Shown: positions 45,220-57,760, numbered from the stretch's first letter. The stretch is DNA of 64,000 nucleotides from Breviolum minutum Mf 1.05b.01 (GCA_000507305.1 DF240483.1:52225-116224); one strand, 5' to 3'. Notes: generated by a model from the sequence alone, not told the origin. A program made the numbers and translations.

Positions 45220-47790
45220 TGTCTATTCATGAAATTCATCAAATGATGAAATTAAATGGTTTTCGCAAAAAACAAACAACTTCCAGCAACCGTGTGGGCC
45301 TGGGAACAGAGGCATACGGGCGCACTTGCACAGTTTCAGGAACTTCCTCCTCTTCGGATTCCGCTTGGGCCGTCCGCTCCTGCGAACCGCGTCCCTCAAA
45401 GTTCGGATGATCTTTGATGAATTCGATGAATTCATGCAACACAAATTGCACTTGAAATCAAGGAATCAGATTGCTGTGCAACGACGAACTCAGCAGAGAG
45501 AAGAACAATTACTAGCAGAAGAATCCGAATATAAAGATACGTAAAGGATGTAAATCGATGTAAATCGTAAAGCCTTTGCAAATGGACATGCAGCAATGCA
45601 AAGCATCTACAAGCGACGACGTTGACTACGTTGACTACGTGCATCGTTCAGACTTGGAGAGGGACCTTGGAGACCGTTCTCAGGGTCTCGGAGAGTTCGT
45701 CCACCGATTCCTGAAGGGCCCACGGTGAGAGATGTCTAGAGGAGTCTTTCCCTCAAATTGCGCTGACTATTCAAATGCATCTTTTCGGCACAAACTGCAA
45801 CATCCTGCTGGTTTTTTTTGAAAAATCAAAATGAACATACTGACATACTGCAATTAGAAAAAAATGAACATCAGAATAATCATGTTATTCTTTGGATTTT
45901 ATGATTACACAAAATTAACAAAAGTTCTTTCTTGAAGAGAATTGACGCGAACTGGTTCTTTGGCTGCTTGGCCTTCAAGGAGCGGAAGATCTTCCACACT
46001 ACGTCGACCGTCTTCACTTCAACCTCTCGGCAAAACCCAGAAGACAACAACCGCCATTTACATCCATTTACCATTTACCCTTTTTGAAGAACCTTTTCAA
46101 ACTTGGGTTTTCAAATTTCCACTTCACTCGCTCTCCGCTGTCATTGGAGTCTCCTTTTTTGACTCGAATTCTTCGAATTCTTCGAATCCGAATTCCTCGC
46201 CTTGCTATCAAATAAACTTTCGCCGCAGCGCCGCGTCTGCTCGAAGGCTCGGCGCCTTCGTCGCAACCTGTTCGTTCCAAGACTGTTTGCCATGTTCGGC
46301 ATGGTTCGGGTGTCATGGTTCGGGCGTGGCGTCTTGACGACTCCACACCGGGCCTCGACATTTTCGGTGCTGCCGTTCGGCCCTGGCCGCCTGGCCTTCC
46401 CGTCCTAGTTTTGAGCCCACAGCAAGTCAATGCAAGTCATCTGGTCATCTTTGATTCGTGTCAACAAATCTTTGAGGTGATGGCTTTGATGGCTCCAAAT
46501 CTCCAGGCCCAACTTTCGACTAGAAATACTTGTGAACTGCTGTGGCAACAACCCACATCAACATGCATCAACAAATCGATAACCATGATGATGATAGGAT
46601 TGTGTGGAATTCTGTGAATAACTTCATTTCAAATCATTTCGACAATAATAAGATTCAGTAATTCAGTAGCAACTATACACAAATAAATATCAATCAAGAC
46701 TAAAATATAGATTAAATTAGTACTGTGACTATCTGTGACTATTAAATGCTTGATGACACAACGAGTCCCTCACCAAGACGCTGCTGCAGTATCTCAGGGA
46801 TCTCTGTGCGGCCGTGGCCATGACGCCTGAAGCACCAAGTTTCTCTTAGAACTTGGGAGGGTTTGACATCTCTGTCGTCTGATGGAATCTGAAACATCCG
46901 AAAATGACTGGTTCGAAATTGATGCGCCAATCACCAAACATCTATTTTTCATATTATTTTTCCCATGTCTCGTTGTTTCGGATTCCGGGCATGTCTCGTT
47001 TTTTCCTTTCATATGTTTCAGTCGTGGTTGGAGTCGAGTCTGATGAAATCTGATCGAGTCTTCAATCTCGCACTCCCTTTTTCTTTGCGGTGGGGGCAGA
47101 CAATGCTACGACGACAAATTGAGTCTGAGTCACAGCAAACGCTGCCTGAAAATGAAGGAAATACAGAGATACATCTCCCTCGGATGCAGGCTGCAGCCGT
47201 ATGCAGTCCCGCTGCAGTTACACTGCTTGCAGTCTGCGTGCATCTGTGCAAAAGATCCAGCAATTTGCAAGTTCGTTGTGATAGGTGCCAGGGTCCGTTT
47301 CCCATTCATCTGCTTGGTGGTTCTATTTTGAGTCCAATTTTCGGGCTTTGCAAGTTGCCAAGGAGCACTAGCAGTGCTCGCATATCCCAACCAGCAGGCT
47401 GGGGAAAGTTGCAAGGCTCATGCTATCCTGCGTGGCTATAAGCGACTAGGCAGAAGCCATTGCTTAGTAAGTTCATATGTCCTCGGAGGCTGTTGGATAA
47501 CACTGGAATAGGCTGAGATTTGGTTAAAACACACGTACTGAAGGGGATGGAAAATGTAGTTGTCAAATGTCTTGCTGGAATTTCTTAGACCGGATAGCAA
47601 CTGAGCTCCACGCCCTAGCATTATACTGCCTCAGATGTGTGAGAAGCAGCGGCTTCAACGGGTAAGTCATACTGTAAAAGTGGGTGAACATGTACACGTC
47701 ATTGCACTGCTCCAGAACGCATGTTTGAAAAGTTCCGCACAAAGAGAATGGCCGACGAAACATGATTGAACTGCATGGCAGTCTCACAAA
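45220..47790 (-). CDS. Uncharacterised multi-exon gene
   Basis: Minus-strand exons without a recognised domain: about 47750-47565 (CNDVYMFTHFYSMTYPLKPL, and a basic end AWSSVAIRSKKF), 47370-47160 (TTKQMNGKRTLAPITTNLQI, then CKQCNCSG), 46905-46745 (DVKPSQVLRETWCFRRHGHG), one at 46410-46140 whose frame is uncertain (one frame is Arg-rich, another carries EEFGFEEFEEFESKKE), 46015-45915 (VKTVDVVWKIFRSLKAKQPK), 45710-45645 (ALQESVDELSETLRTVSKVP), 45450-45285 (LHEFIEFIKDHPNFEGRGSQ, then an EEEE run). The two lowest exons could instead be the cytosolic N-terminus of the MFS transporter. The order is consistent with one gene, but frames between exons were not verified. Confidence 0.42.
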
Positions 47791-47883
47791 ATCCTCTCTT
47801 TAACCGTTTTCTCTCTTTCATTTTCTCATATTTTTTTCGATCAGTTTCCTTTTTCGTTGTCTTTCAGCTCTTTCAGCTCTTTC

Positions 47884-48010
47884 TCTGTTCATTCTGTTCA
47901 TTCTGTTCATTCTGTTCATTCTGTTCATTCTGTTCATTCTGTTCAGTCTGTTCATTCTGTTCAGTCTGTTCAGTCTGTTCAGTCTGTTCATTCTGTTCAG
48001 TCTGTTCCTT
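47884..48010. repeat. 9-bp tandem repeat, CTGTTCATT/CTGTTCAGT
   Basis: About fourteen units of CTGTTCATT or CTGTTCAGT. Because 9 is a multiple of 3, every frame stays open; the resulting Ser-Val-His or Asn-Arg-Met frames are artefacts. It lies between the carrier gene and the uncharacterised gene. Confidence 0.93.
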
Positions 48011-48360
48011 CTACTGCAATCCATGGAGCAGGCAGGTGCCACGCGCACCACCCGAGGAGTACTTCCTGTGAAGAGTGATGCTGTGCCTCAGCCATTGCAA
48101 TCGTGCAGTCAAACGTCGCAAAAAGAAATCAAACATTTAACATCATGTAACTATATCTAATAATATTAAACATTTTCAAACTATCTAATATAAAATCCTG
48201 AAACCTTAATCATTGTCACAAATATATATATATATATATGTCAATATATAATTTGATTCAAAACTGTTTGTCAATCTGTTGTCGATGGAGCGGATCATGA
48301 TTCATGTCTTAAGTCCGAACATGACACTGAATTAATCGGATTTATCTTGTTGTGGATAAA

Positions 48361-51190
48361 TCACCCTACGAACACAACGAATGACGGAAGCGTGTTGAGT
48401 GTGTCATGATGTGTAATGTATCTTGGCACCAGATCAGGTGAGCAAAACAGCCCCGTCCCCCGCCACCCATCGTCACATCGCAAAACTGGTCCCGGAGTCC
48501 CACCTTCGCTGCGTGCTAAAGAAACAAGGTCCTTCCACAAGCTACCGTTCCGCCCGGAGAAGGCCTCAAGCGTTGCATCCGTTTCCACTGAGGTTAAGAC
48601 CTTTTGTGAGTTCTTTTTGTGCGATCCCGGCGTCGAAAGTTAAGTTGAGTTCATGAGTCTTAAGTCCTGAGTTCATGATAGTTCATGATGTCACATGAAG
48701 TGAGTTCATGAGTTTGTACAAAAGTCTTCCATTTGAGTCAAACTCATGACTTTGATGCTCAAGCCTGAAATGTGACATGGATGTGCCTTGTGACATTTTG
48801 TCGCAAGATGTCACAAGTTTCAAGTTTCTGTCTTGGTTCAACCCCAGGCGTCCGAGAACTGTCCCTCTGAGACCCATCTGAGTCCGATCTGAGTCCGATC
48901 TGAGTCCTGTCTGTCCATGCCACCGTTCACGAGATGTCCTGTCGTCAAGTCATGCCTGTTATGCACTGCGCTGAGTGCGTCACTTGCTGCACCTGGCGCC
49001 GTGTCTTCACCACATCAAAGGGGGTGGTGATGAAAGCTGCGGCCGTTCCAGAGATTGAACTGGCCATCAAGGCCACCAACGGAGACTGATAAGCCGAGTC
49101 CTTCAAAAAGCCTCACCAAAAACTTGGTAAGGCGAAGATCTTGAGATCCGAAATGGAGGTGGACCCATCTCATTATCACTATCATCATCAACAACCTAAT
49201 CGGTTGAAGCAATATAAGCTAACATGTGAACATAGTGAAGAATCAAATGTGAAGAATCAAAATGTTGAACAATTGTGACAATTGTTATGTTTGCCCCAAA
49301 AGATGAAATCACGATGTTCTTCTTTTGACGACCGAGATGCCGCGTTGGAGGAATTTTTCTCGGACCACCTCGACGCCGAGCCAGTAGAAGGCACTGAAGG
49401 GCACGTCGCGCCACAAGGTGCTCTCGAGACCCCGAAACAAGGCTCGAGGGCCTTCGTTCTGCAAGATATCCTCCACAGGGATTTTCCACGCAAAAGACAC
49501 AACGACATGACGACATCATAACGCGGCAAAATCCGCAAAAAATGCACAAGGATGAGTCAGGCATTGTGCGAAGCAAGTTGCAAAAAGTACCGATGTTTCT
49601 TGAGAAAAAAATGCGAGGGAGGAAAATCTAGAAACATGATGCATGAAAAATGAATGTACTGGATGGTCGCAATGCAAAACCATCTCCTGCAGAGCCTCAA
49701 ACTAGAGATCCAAAACCATTCAATAATCCGAAACAGCCGCATGTGGCTCCTTCAAAGCGGATCCTATCGATGTACTGCTGGACGAAGAGCCACGGGTTTG
49801 GTTAAAGCCAGCCTGCGCACCCAGCTTGGGCTGGACATCTTCAACTTAAAAATGGAGAAAAAATCAAAGATAAACCGGGATGCAGTGCAAAATGCAACAA
49901 ATCTGAAAATCTATCGAACAAAACCCAAGTGATCAAAGTGTTTGAAAGGTGAATGACGCATCTGTTATTTTCAGATGTTTCCACTGTTTGTTCATGGAAA
50001 AATCGATTCTCATGGGTCTGTTTGTGTATCACGGTATCAGGCACCTGCACTCGGGTCCGAACGACCTCCAAGGGCGCGCAGGCCGTGACGGCCACAGCAC
50101 GACCAACACCTCCAGCTAGAAGAGGTGCCCAAATGCCTCACGAGTAAAGCATTTATGTTTAAAAAAATTTAAAGCATTTTCAAAAAATGAATCAAACTTT
50201 AATTTTTTGAATTCGAAATCGATTTGTGAAAGTCTCTTTTTGCCTTGACCTCTAATTGCCCTGTGGTACAGTTCCAGATTCCGAAGAACAGCAACATGAC
50301 GTTGCGACACACATCCCGGAGCCGGACATCTCGACATATCTCGACAACTCTGCTCGCCTGAGTTGGGGATCCGTGGCTGCAGGGAATCTCTGAGACTCTC
50401 GTAGGTGGCGAAGTACAACACGTTCGCCGGCACTGCGATGAGCATCGTCACCGGCAGCCCCGCGTACAAACCTCCGACGCCGGCCTCACGGTAGATGCTC
50501 CGCAAGGTCTTCACCATACCGTGTCCTGGGCATGAACATATGAAGATGTGAACATCTGAAGAAAGAAAACGTGAGAAAGCACATCACCCTGTAGCGAACT
50601 GCATCTCGATTTTAGAGTCGATTCTTAGCTCGAGCGAGAAAATACAGGAGAGAAAACATCAAAGGCATCGTCGTTTTATGTCGTTTTAAGTGCAGTCCAA
50701 AAATCTCACGTGCTTCGCTCCATTCTGATGTTCGAAGCAATGCTTGAAGTTTTCATCTCTGCTCTCAAAGATGTGATCGGTGATGCCGTTGCCACAAACA
50801 AATATTTGACATTCCCTCGGGCGCTTGCCGTTGGGAGTGCAGTGGGCCTGTAGTGTAGGCCAACCTCGACCACCCTGTGCTTGCATTCTCACCTCCCGGT
50901 TGGTTCGATTGGGTCAGACAAGTGCATGTTATCTAAACGTTACGTAGCTTATAAAGCGTAGGAGTTTAAAAGTAAAAGCGCTTCTGCACATTCAGAAGTA
51001 CGAAAACAATCAAAAAGCAACAAAAGGGCTGAGATGGTGTGACAATGATTTGACATCCTTTCAATAATACAATTAAAATACTAATATCATTTATCATGTA
51101 CATATCTGTTCATGCTGGATGCTCATGGATGCTCATGGATCCTCACCTTTGCCACATCCAAAGGCGTCACAATCAGCCCAACTGCCTTGG
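48361..51190 (-). CDS. Mitochondrial carrier, SLC25A39/SLC25A40-like
   Basis: Family members of this branch import glutathione into mitochondria (animals) or act as MTM1 in yeast. Exons, right to left: about 51185-51140 (AVGLIVTPLDVAKVR, first P-x-D-x-x-K/R signature), 50892-50690 (MQAQGGRGWPTLQAHC, then CQIFVCGNGITDHIFE), 50525-50340 (REAGVGGLYAGLPVTMLIAV), 50130-50030 (AVAVTACAPLEVVRTRVQV, second signature), 49850-49740 (short, frame uncertain), 49490-49345 (NEGPRALFRGLESTLWRDVP), 49089-48992 (ALMASSISGTAAAFITTPFD then VVKTRRQ, third signature), 48601-48361 (SLWKDLVSLARSEGG, ending GLFC and LVPRYIT). The 'C...CGNG' insertion in the first matrix loop and the WRDVPFSAFYW phrase are what point to SLC25A39/40 rather than other carriers. 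The N-terminal start and the last few codons were not found. Confidence 0.84.
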
Positions 51191-51539
51191 CTCAACTCCA
51201 TCAAAACGTCAAAACCTGTGAAGTGCGGCAACTCAAAGCCAACGCATTGGCCGAGTTTTCTGAATTTTCTTGCAGATCCGAGACACAACTGATCCAGCAC
51301 AAGCTGACAGAATGCGACCACCGGCGCCTACTGTTTGTCCATCACGGGACATGTAAGCAAGGGCTGACCTGCACGTGAGTCACGTGTCAAGATTCACCAA
51401 ATTTCACAATTCGCAAAATCACACATCACCAAGCATTCAAGTTATTCGAGCATTCGAGCCAAGCTTGCCTCAGAAATCTATGGTCTGGCAACGCAAATGT
51501 CGGGTTTATTAACTGGCACGACATCGCTTTGATGTGTCG

Positions 51540-52271
51540 TCACGCCCAGAGGCATGCGAGATGAATTGTGAGCAAAGAGCTAGGTTGGGGCCATGGACTC
51601 TGAGCAAAATTTGTTATGTCTGTGTATGTCACATGTGATGGGTGTACAATGGTGTATATATGCTTATTTTTGAATGTTTGCCGAATTGGTCTGTATTGAT
51701 GATCTTGCGCTACCGTGTACAAGAAAGGTGAAACATCATATTCTTTTTTTAAACCTGGAACCTTTGCAAGGAACGGTGCGGTGGAGGTCATCAAAACAGT
51801 CACACGGGAGACTTCGGAAACATTCTGAAACTCAATATTTCTGGCCCAACCGTGCCGCAATACGACCTCAATACCAGACATCGTTCCCCAACTGTGTGCG
51901 GCACCGGCCATCTCGTGAAAACTCACCCTCATAGACCACACCTTATCTGGGTCAAGTGTGCTGGTTGGATGAATCTTGGACAAAGATCTCAAGGTTTCAC
52001 TTATCCAAAATTCTGCCAAACAGGAAGTTGATTTGCATACATATTGCAGTGGATTTTTTCTTTTGTGTTTCTTTGCGACATGGCGACATGCTTCAGGGTG
52101 TTTCACCCCCGTTTTGTCACTGATGTTTCTGTGAAAGCCAAGCTTTGTGCCATTTCGGAGAGTCACTTTTCCAGTGAGCGCCCGCAGGCCTCGTTCGAAG
52201 TAGCCTTCGAAACAAAGTGCCTTGGCGGCGCACGGCGAGGCAAATGACTTGGAAGTCAAAATTGAGGACAA
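51540..52271 (-). CDS. Long open frame of 243 codons, first part MORN-like
   Basis: An uninterrupted minus frame of 732 nt, long for this window. The start (SKSFASPCAAKALCFEGYFE then RGLRALTGKV, about 52245-52150) fits a MORN repeat and is probably the last exon of the MORN gene to the right. The remainder has no recognised domain and may be read-through into intron or 3' sequence that happens to be open, or a genuine C-terminal tail. The stop lies at 51540. It sits upstream of the first recognised exon of the carrier gene. Confidence 0.4.
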   Translation of the reverse strand: MSSILTSKSFASPCAAKALCFEGYFERGLRALTGKVTLRNGTKLGFHRNISDKTGVKHPEACRHVAKKHKRKNPLQYVCKSTSCLAEFWISETLRSLSKIHPTSTLDPDKVWSMRVSFHEMAGAAHSWGTMSGIEVVLRHGWARNIEFQNVSEVSRVTVLMTSTAPFLAKVPGLKKEYDVSPFLYTVAQDHQYRPIRQTFKNKHIYTIVHPSHVTYTDITNFAQSPWPQPSSLLTIHLACLWA

Positions 52272-55200
52272 AAGGAAGTTGACAAATTTTGAATAAAGCT
52301 GTTTTTCTCACATTTGTTCGATTCAATTTCGAAATTTCAAAAACTGCAATTTCAAAAAGTTTCGAATTTTAAAATTTGTGAAAAAAGTTTTTGTTTTTTT
52401 CTGCAGTTTTCGACTTTTACTGTGAAAGTTTCCGTTGTTCTTTTCCTGTCGGTTCTTTCTGCTCAGTTCCGTCGGTTCCTGGCCTCTCCTTCCCACAGCT
52501 TACCGTAACCATCCGGCAGCGCCTCGGGGGAACTTTCGGACTTTTTGGACCACGGGTTACCACGTTTCGTTGGGTTTTTCGTTTGGACAGCAAAATGAAC
52601 GAAAAAAAACAGCACAGAAAACACGGAAAACACAGCGCAGCAGTTTTTTTCACTCTTTTGTGATTTTTCACCTTTTTGGGTTTTCGACTCACCTTTTTGC
52701 TTGGATAGACTCAGAAACGAACCCCTGCTAAGCAAGGACCATGATAGCGAGTGCCGTCGGCGTACCAGATCTGACCAAAAGCTAAAAAAAGGAAAAAAAA
52801 GACTTTGATTTCAAAAAGAGTCAAAATACAAAATCACAAACAATATGTATATATATATATAACTTCAAACAGAGCTTTTCGAATGGAAGAATGCTAGATT
52901 TTCAATGATTCTATTGTGATATTTCTTCGACAACGATATGCCAATATACCAATATGCCAATATGTGCTCATGCTTCCACAATGCTTCACAACATAAATCT
53001 TCATGCAAGACATTGTGTAATCATCTTCGGGCACCAGAGCATCGTCATCGGGTCCACAGTGCTGCAGATCTGCAGCGTCCAAACTGTAAATCTCGGCCTT
53101 GGAGGTGCAGAGATTTTCTGCGAAATTAATTCGTTCCTTGGTCCCCAACAGCATGGTCTTGAGGTGCTCGTCCAGGGCCTTGTTGGGGCCTTGAAATCTT
53201 GAAGCTACACGGCTCATGACATGAACTTTGTTTCAGTGATTTGCCGAGCCCATTGGTTCGTGCTTAAGTTCTGGACCCTGTGAAAGCTCTCAGTTGCCCA
53301 TCTTCAACGTTCAACCTGAACTTCGGTCCGCATCAAGAACAGCACAAGAGCACAAGTCGAAACCAACTTGGACTCGAACAATGGGAAATACTCCTGGACA
53401 ATCGCAGCATGTCGTTGATCCAAACTCAGAAGATTTCTTGGTTGCACTTGACCTTGGCCCACAGTGAACGTGAATCACAGTGAAACATCGAAAAAACAAC
53501 ACCAAAGCAGGTAATCTGCGTTGGTTCATAGTGCACATAGGCTCCGTTGTAACGTAGAACAGTTGTGTATTCAGCTACTCCCGCCTGAGGACCCTCCACT
53601 GAAGTAGCCCTCATAGCGAGTGATGGCCTCGAATAAGCTAACGAGCTTAGAATAATTAGCACACGTTGCAAAATAGAATGGTTCATGGCATCCAAGAATG
53701 GTTCATGGATGTTCATGGCATCCAAGATGTATAACAAGTTTGTTCTCGAAAATGCCAACGTTTTGACCACATTCAAACTGATCAAGGCACCCATGGTCGG
53801 TTCTTCCGCACCCAATCTAGACTGCCGTCCTGTTGATCCGCTGGCTGGCACTGAAACTGTCAAACAGGATAAACAGATATAAACAGGCTACTTAGATCTA
53901 CTGTAGCTACTTTACTGTCTTTACTGTCTACGACACTACGACTTCACTGCACATGTGGGATGGTTTGGAGCCTGACAATCGATTCGGGTGGTGAATCTCC
54001 ATGGAAACTTCAGTCGGGTCCTCTTCGGCCACCCATAGAGCTCCTTGTCCAGAGAACTCCTGCAAAAATAGGGACAACACAATGAAACAAGCAGATGTTT
54101 GCCACGTTTGCCTTTGCCTTCACAAAATCAATATGTCTACATTTGTCTACATGTATCTACAGAAATTGACATCCTACAGACATCTCTGCAGTTGAACATC
54201 ATTCCGCTTGCCTCACCTGCTCAAGTTACTTGTTAAGCTCTGCATATGGCTAAAAAATCAAGAATCTATGTGAGCCTGAATGGCATAGATTGCAAAATCA
54301 TTTGATCTTTTTGATGCGTTTGTTTTGAAAGCTGCACAAAACCTGCAAATATGCGATCAAAAAATCGAAGATTTCGAATTTGAGATCAGAATTGTACAAA
54401 AAATTCATGTACGCCAAAAAAAACAAAAATCAACAATTTCGGCCTGAGTGGCGCAGATTACAAAGCCATTGTTTTGGTATTATTGAGCACATGCAGACTT
54501 TGTGTAGAGCCATAGAAGATCTTTACATCTATAGAGCTCTATGGAGTCTGATATATACAAGAGTTTTGTGAGTACTGCCGTACCAATGAATTGTCGCTGT
54601 AACCTTGTGCTTGTCGGAGGTAGCCCCTTGCGATTTTTTGAGTACACGCAGGTTTTGGTTCACTCATGTGTTCAAAATGTTCAGAAAATGCATTTTCGGT
54701 TTCTCATGCAGGTGTTGGAGGGTAGAAGTTGTGAAACCTTGCCGATGGCATGCATTTTTGACATGAGAAGAGTTCAAATTCAAAACGGACGCCGTTTTTA
54801 TGTTTTGGTATTTCATCTCATGATAAAATCTACATCTTTAAACGGAAATATAAGGACATGCGTAAAACACTGGTAGTACAAAGTCATAGAGTTATACACC
54901 ACCCCTCCAAAGGTCAAACCTACAGGCTACCATATTTAAATATCATATACTGATATCTACACACATTATGTATCTATAGAAAGATAATAAAATGTTCAAC
55001 GCCATTGAAAAAACACACAAAACGAGTTAAACCCACAGCATTGCTATGAAAAACTTGGAACAGCGTCTTCCGGAGTCCTCTCGGCAAAACTGACCACTGT
55101 AGACTCGCGAACCGGACGGTTCCTGCCAGAAGTGGTACAAACCTTCGCCTCGGGCATCGCGAGGCAGTGGATCTGCCATGTCCATCCATGTCCCTGTAAC

Positions 55201-55700
55201 CGCCTGTAACCTGTCACTTGCATTCACTTGCTACACGTGCTTCGTTGTTTCTAAGATCCGCGCCATGCTTCATTCCTTGCGACCATTGCCCTCGATAAAT
55301 CACTTGCCTGGTGTCATGGCCAGAAGGTCCAATTTTAAGTCTACAGATCCATTGAAAAACATGTCCAAAAATCATCAATTTCAGAAAATTCGCACGGTGA
55401 CACACACAATATTGATTCTACAGGATATGTTGTATGACATCATGTGAATGTGGCATGATTTCAAGTGAGTTTCGTGTGCCATTTCATTTTGAATTGAGGA
55501 GACCCATCCCTTCGTCCACGTGCAGCCCAAAGAGCCCATCTTGATCCAGCAATTGCCCCTGGCCATGGTAGGTGTGACCTTCCCACGATCCAATGTATCG
55601 CGTGCCGTCCGGCCACAGCTGGTCGCCATCCGCCGAGTTGCGGAAGACGATGCCAGGCAGCTTCGGATGACCTTGGGGCAGCAGTGATCATCGGTGATCA
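52140..55700 (-). CDS. MORN-repeat protein 2
   Basis: Exons, right to left: about 55690-55485 (DQLWPDGTRYIGSWEGHTYH and GQGQLLDQDG), 55205-55045 (RGEGLYHFWQEPSGSRVYSG), 54055-53995 (EFSGQGALWVAEEDP), 53640-53530 (ITRYEGYFSGGSSGG, frame at its end uncertain), 53217-53000 (GPNKALDEHLKTMLLGTKER, not MORN), 52775-52715 (GQIWYADGTRYHGPCLAG), 52585-52480 (EALPDGYGKLWEG), 52240-52150 (FEGYFERGLRALTG). These show the 'DGT-x-Y-x-G-x-W/F ... HGxG' pattern of MORN repeats. The 53217 exon opens with an in-frame ATG, so the region might instead be two adjacent genes. Function is likely structural or in membrane or cytoskeletal attachment, by analogy with the family. Confidence 0.7.
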
Positions 55701-55954
55701 TCGTCCAATGAGTTTACATCGCTAAGGCCCATGAGACCGCCTTTCATTGACGTAAAGTCCTTTCATAGCCAATCACAGAACAATTGCCAGCATTCAAAAG
55801 TTAGCAAATTAATTAGGAAAGAGGAAAGGAAGCAACCCTGTGAACTTGAAATGACAACATGCTGAAACAGTGGCAAGCCAGCACCTTCCCGAACCCACCT
55901 CCAGAAGGAACCTGTAACTTACAAACGCTCTGCCCGGCAACTTACCCGAACTGA

Positions 55955-57760
55955 TCAAACAATGATGGCAGGACCCAAAAACGCATCCCAACAGCACGGA
56001 TTCGTAGTGCACAGCACGCAGCTAAACAGCACATTGGTGCCCCAAAGACGGAAACGCCGAGCACCCGCAAGCACCCGAGCACCGTGGAAGAAACTCGAGA
56101 AGCCAAGCCCGTTGGAGCCTTTGAGAGCCCCTAAGTTTTTGGAAATCAAACTGGCTCGAAGTTTCACGGGCACTTGCCCAAACTGGAAGATGGACAGGCT
56201 GGAAGGGATTCTTGCACCAAAGAGTTTTCTTTTGATGTCATAGCATTTCATGCAATGAAATTTCAGGTCATTTCTTCCACGCTATATAATTTTTAGACGA
56301 TGACTGGCATCATCTCATGTAGTGTCATTTAATTCAATGTCTATAATTCCGTCTCATCTCATGTCTGTTGGTGTTGTGTCATTGCATGTGATTTAAATTC
56401 AAGCCTTTCATGTCATTTGAAATCATTCTTCATGTCATCTCATGTGCTTTCCCATTCGCAGTGGCACACGGGCTGGCATTTTCATTTGCAAGCCATTTCG
56501 TCGTGTCTCTCTTCACTTCATTCCATGTGCATCAGCATGGCATTCGATTTTGAAGTTAGTTAGGCTTTCATGGTGTCCACGTTGATGTTCCTTTATCTCT
56601 CTCGTCATTGCGCACTTTGCATGTGGCCTATGTCCCCTTCATTGTCAAATGATTTCAAAGTTTCTAATCTCTACCCCTTGGATCCACTTCCCTTCATCCA
56701 CTCCTTCACCATTCGTACACTTATTCAGTCATAGTTCACCACCCACACTCGCACCACGATTTGCGGACCCAAAGCCCATCAAAGCCGCTCGTTGAACTCT
56801 CTATATTTCAAAACCTCCCTAACTGACCATCTCTGCACAGGGGGGACCCAGCCGTGTACCCGACAGCAAGCCAAGAAGTTCTGCAAAGTGTTCGAAAAAT
56901 ATCAAAATGAACCCTTATGACATATTATGACATATGATGACTGATGACTGATGACTAAAAAGATGCTAAAGGATGAAGTGCTTTTGGGGGCCCGCACTAG
57001 CAACATCACCGATGTAGTGCAGAATGTTCACAGGTGGCGTGAACATCTTGTACTCCTCAATCACTTTGGCCCAGATCTCACCGTCGGCTTTACTGATTCG
57101 AAACCTGAGCATGGAGTATCCAGCCAAATAGCCAAAGGTTTGATGTTTGAAGTCAACAAGTTATGCACTGCAAAGCCGTGTTCACACAGAGCCTGAGACC
57201 TAAATCTTCCAGAAAACTTTATCCCCGAGACATGGCTCTCTAGCTCTCAACCAAGGCCTGTGAACCCATCGACATGCATCGACATCCATCTTAACTCATC
57301 TTGATGTAGTCAAATCAAATGATTCAATTGCCATGCCGTTGATCCTCCCAAGAATCGCGCCAAGAAACACCAATGGCATCGATGGTGAGTTAACTGACTT
57401 ACTTCGTGGACTCTGTCGACTTTCGAAGGATGACAACGGCTGAGGCGTCATGGACAACGGATTCTGAAAGCTGCCAGAGGCAGTGCCAAGTCCATCCGGT
57501 CGATCTTGCGGCTTCGTGACAGTCTCAGGTGAAAAGGGCGAGGCCTCACGAGCCTCACGCGCCTCACGCGCCTCACGCGCTTCCTGTGTCGCCTTGTTCA
57601 ACGCGGCCAGGGCCGGAGTGCTGGACAAACCATGCAGCGTCAGGAGGCATTCGTCGTCCTCGTGGCCACGCAGGCCCAAGGAGACTTCCAGGCGATCCAT
57701 CCAAACGAAAGGAATCCGATACCTAAGACTTTGAAAGCTTGGAACTTTTCGAAACAGCCA
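55955..57760 (-). CDS. Unrecognised exons upstream of MORN gene 2
   Basis: Three minus-strand open blocks: about 57725-57400 (WMDRLEVSLGLRGHEDDECL, then an in-frame EAREAREAREAR run and a Ser/Pro-rich tail), 57150-57005 (GYLAGYSMLRFRISKADGEI, then KMFTPPVNILHYIGDVA), and 56251-55970 (hydrophobic and basic, FFHGARVLAGARRFRLWG). The 57150 block has convincing protein-like composition with no stop for about 50 codons. No family was recognised. They may be the 5' exons of the MORN gene or a separate gene. Between 56.25 and 57.0 kb nothing coding was seen; that stretch is rich in imperfect CATCTCATGT-type phrases. Confidence 0.4.
57540..57580. repeat. In-frame 9-bp repeat, GCCTCACGC
   Basis: Four units of GCCTCACGC or GCCTCACGA. 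On the minus strand they encode repeated Glu-Ala-Arg inside a likely exon. Confidence 0.85.

Noticed and set aside
47766..48078. Ser-Val-His and Asn-Arg-Met repeat frames on both strands
   Set aside because: They arise from the 9-bp CTGTTCATT array, which leaves every frame open.
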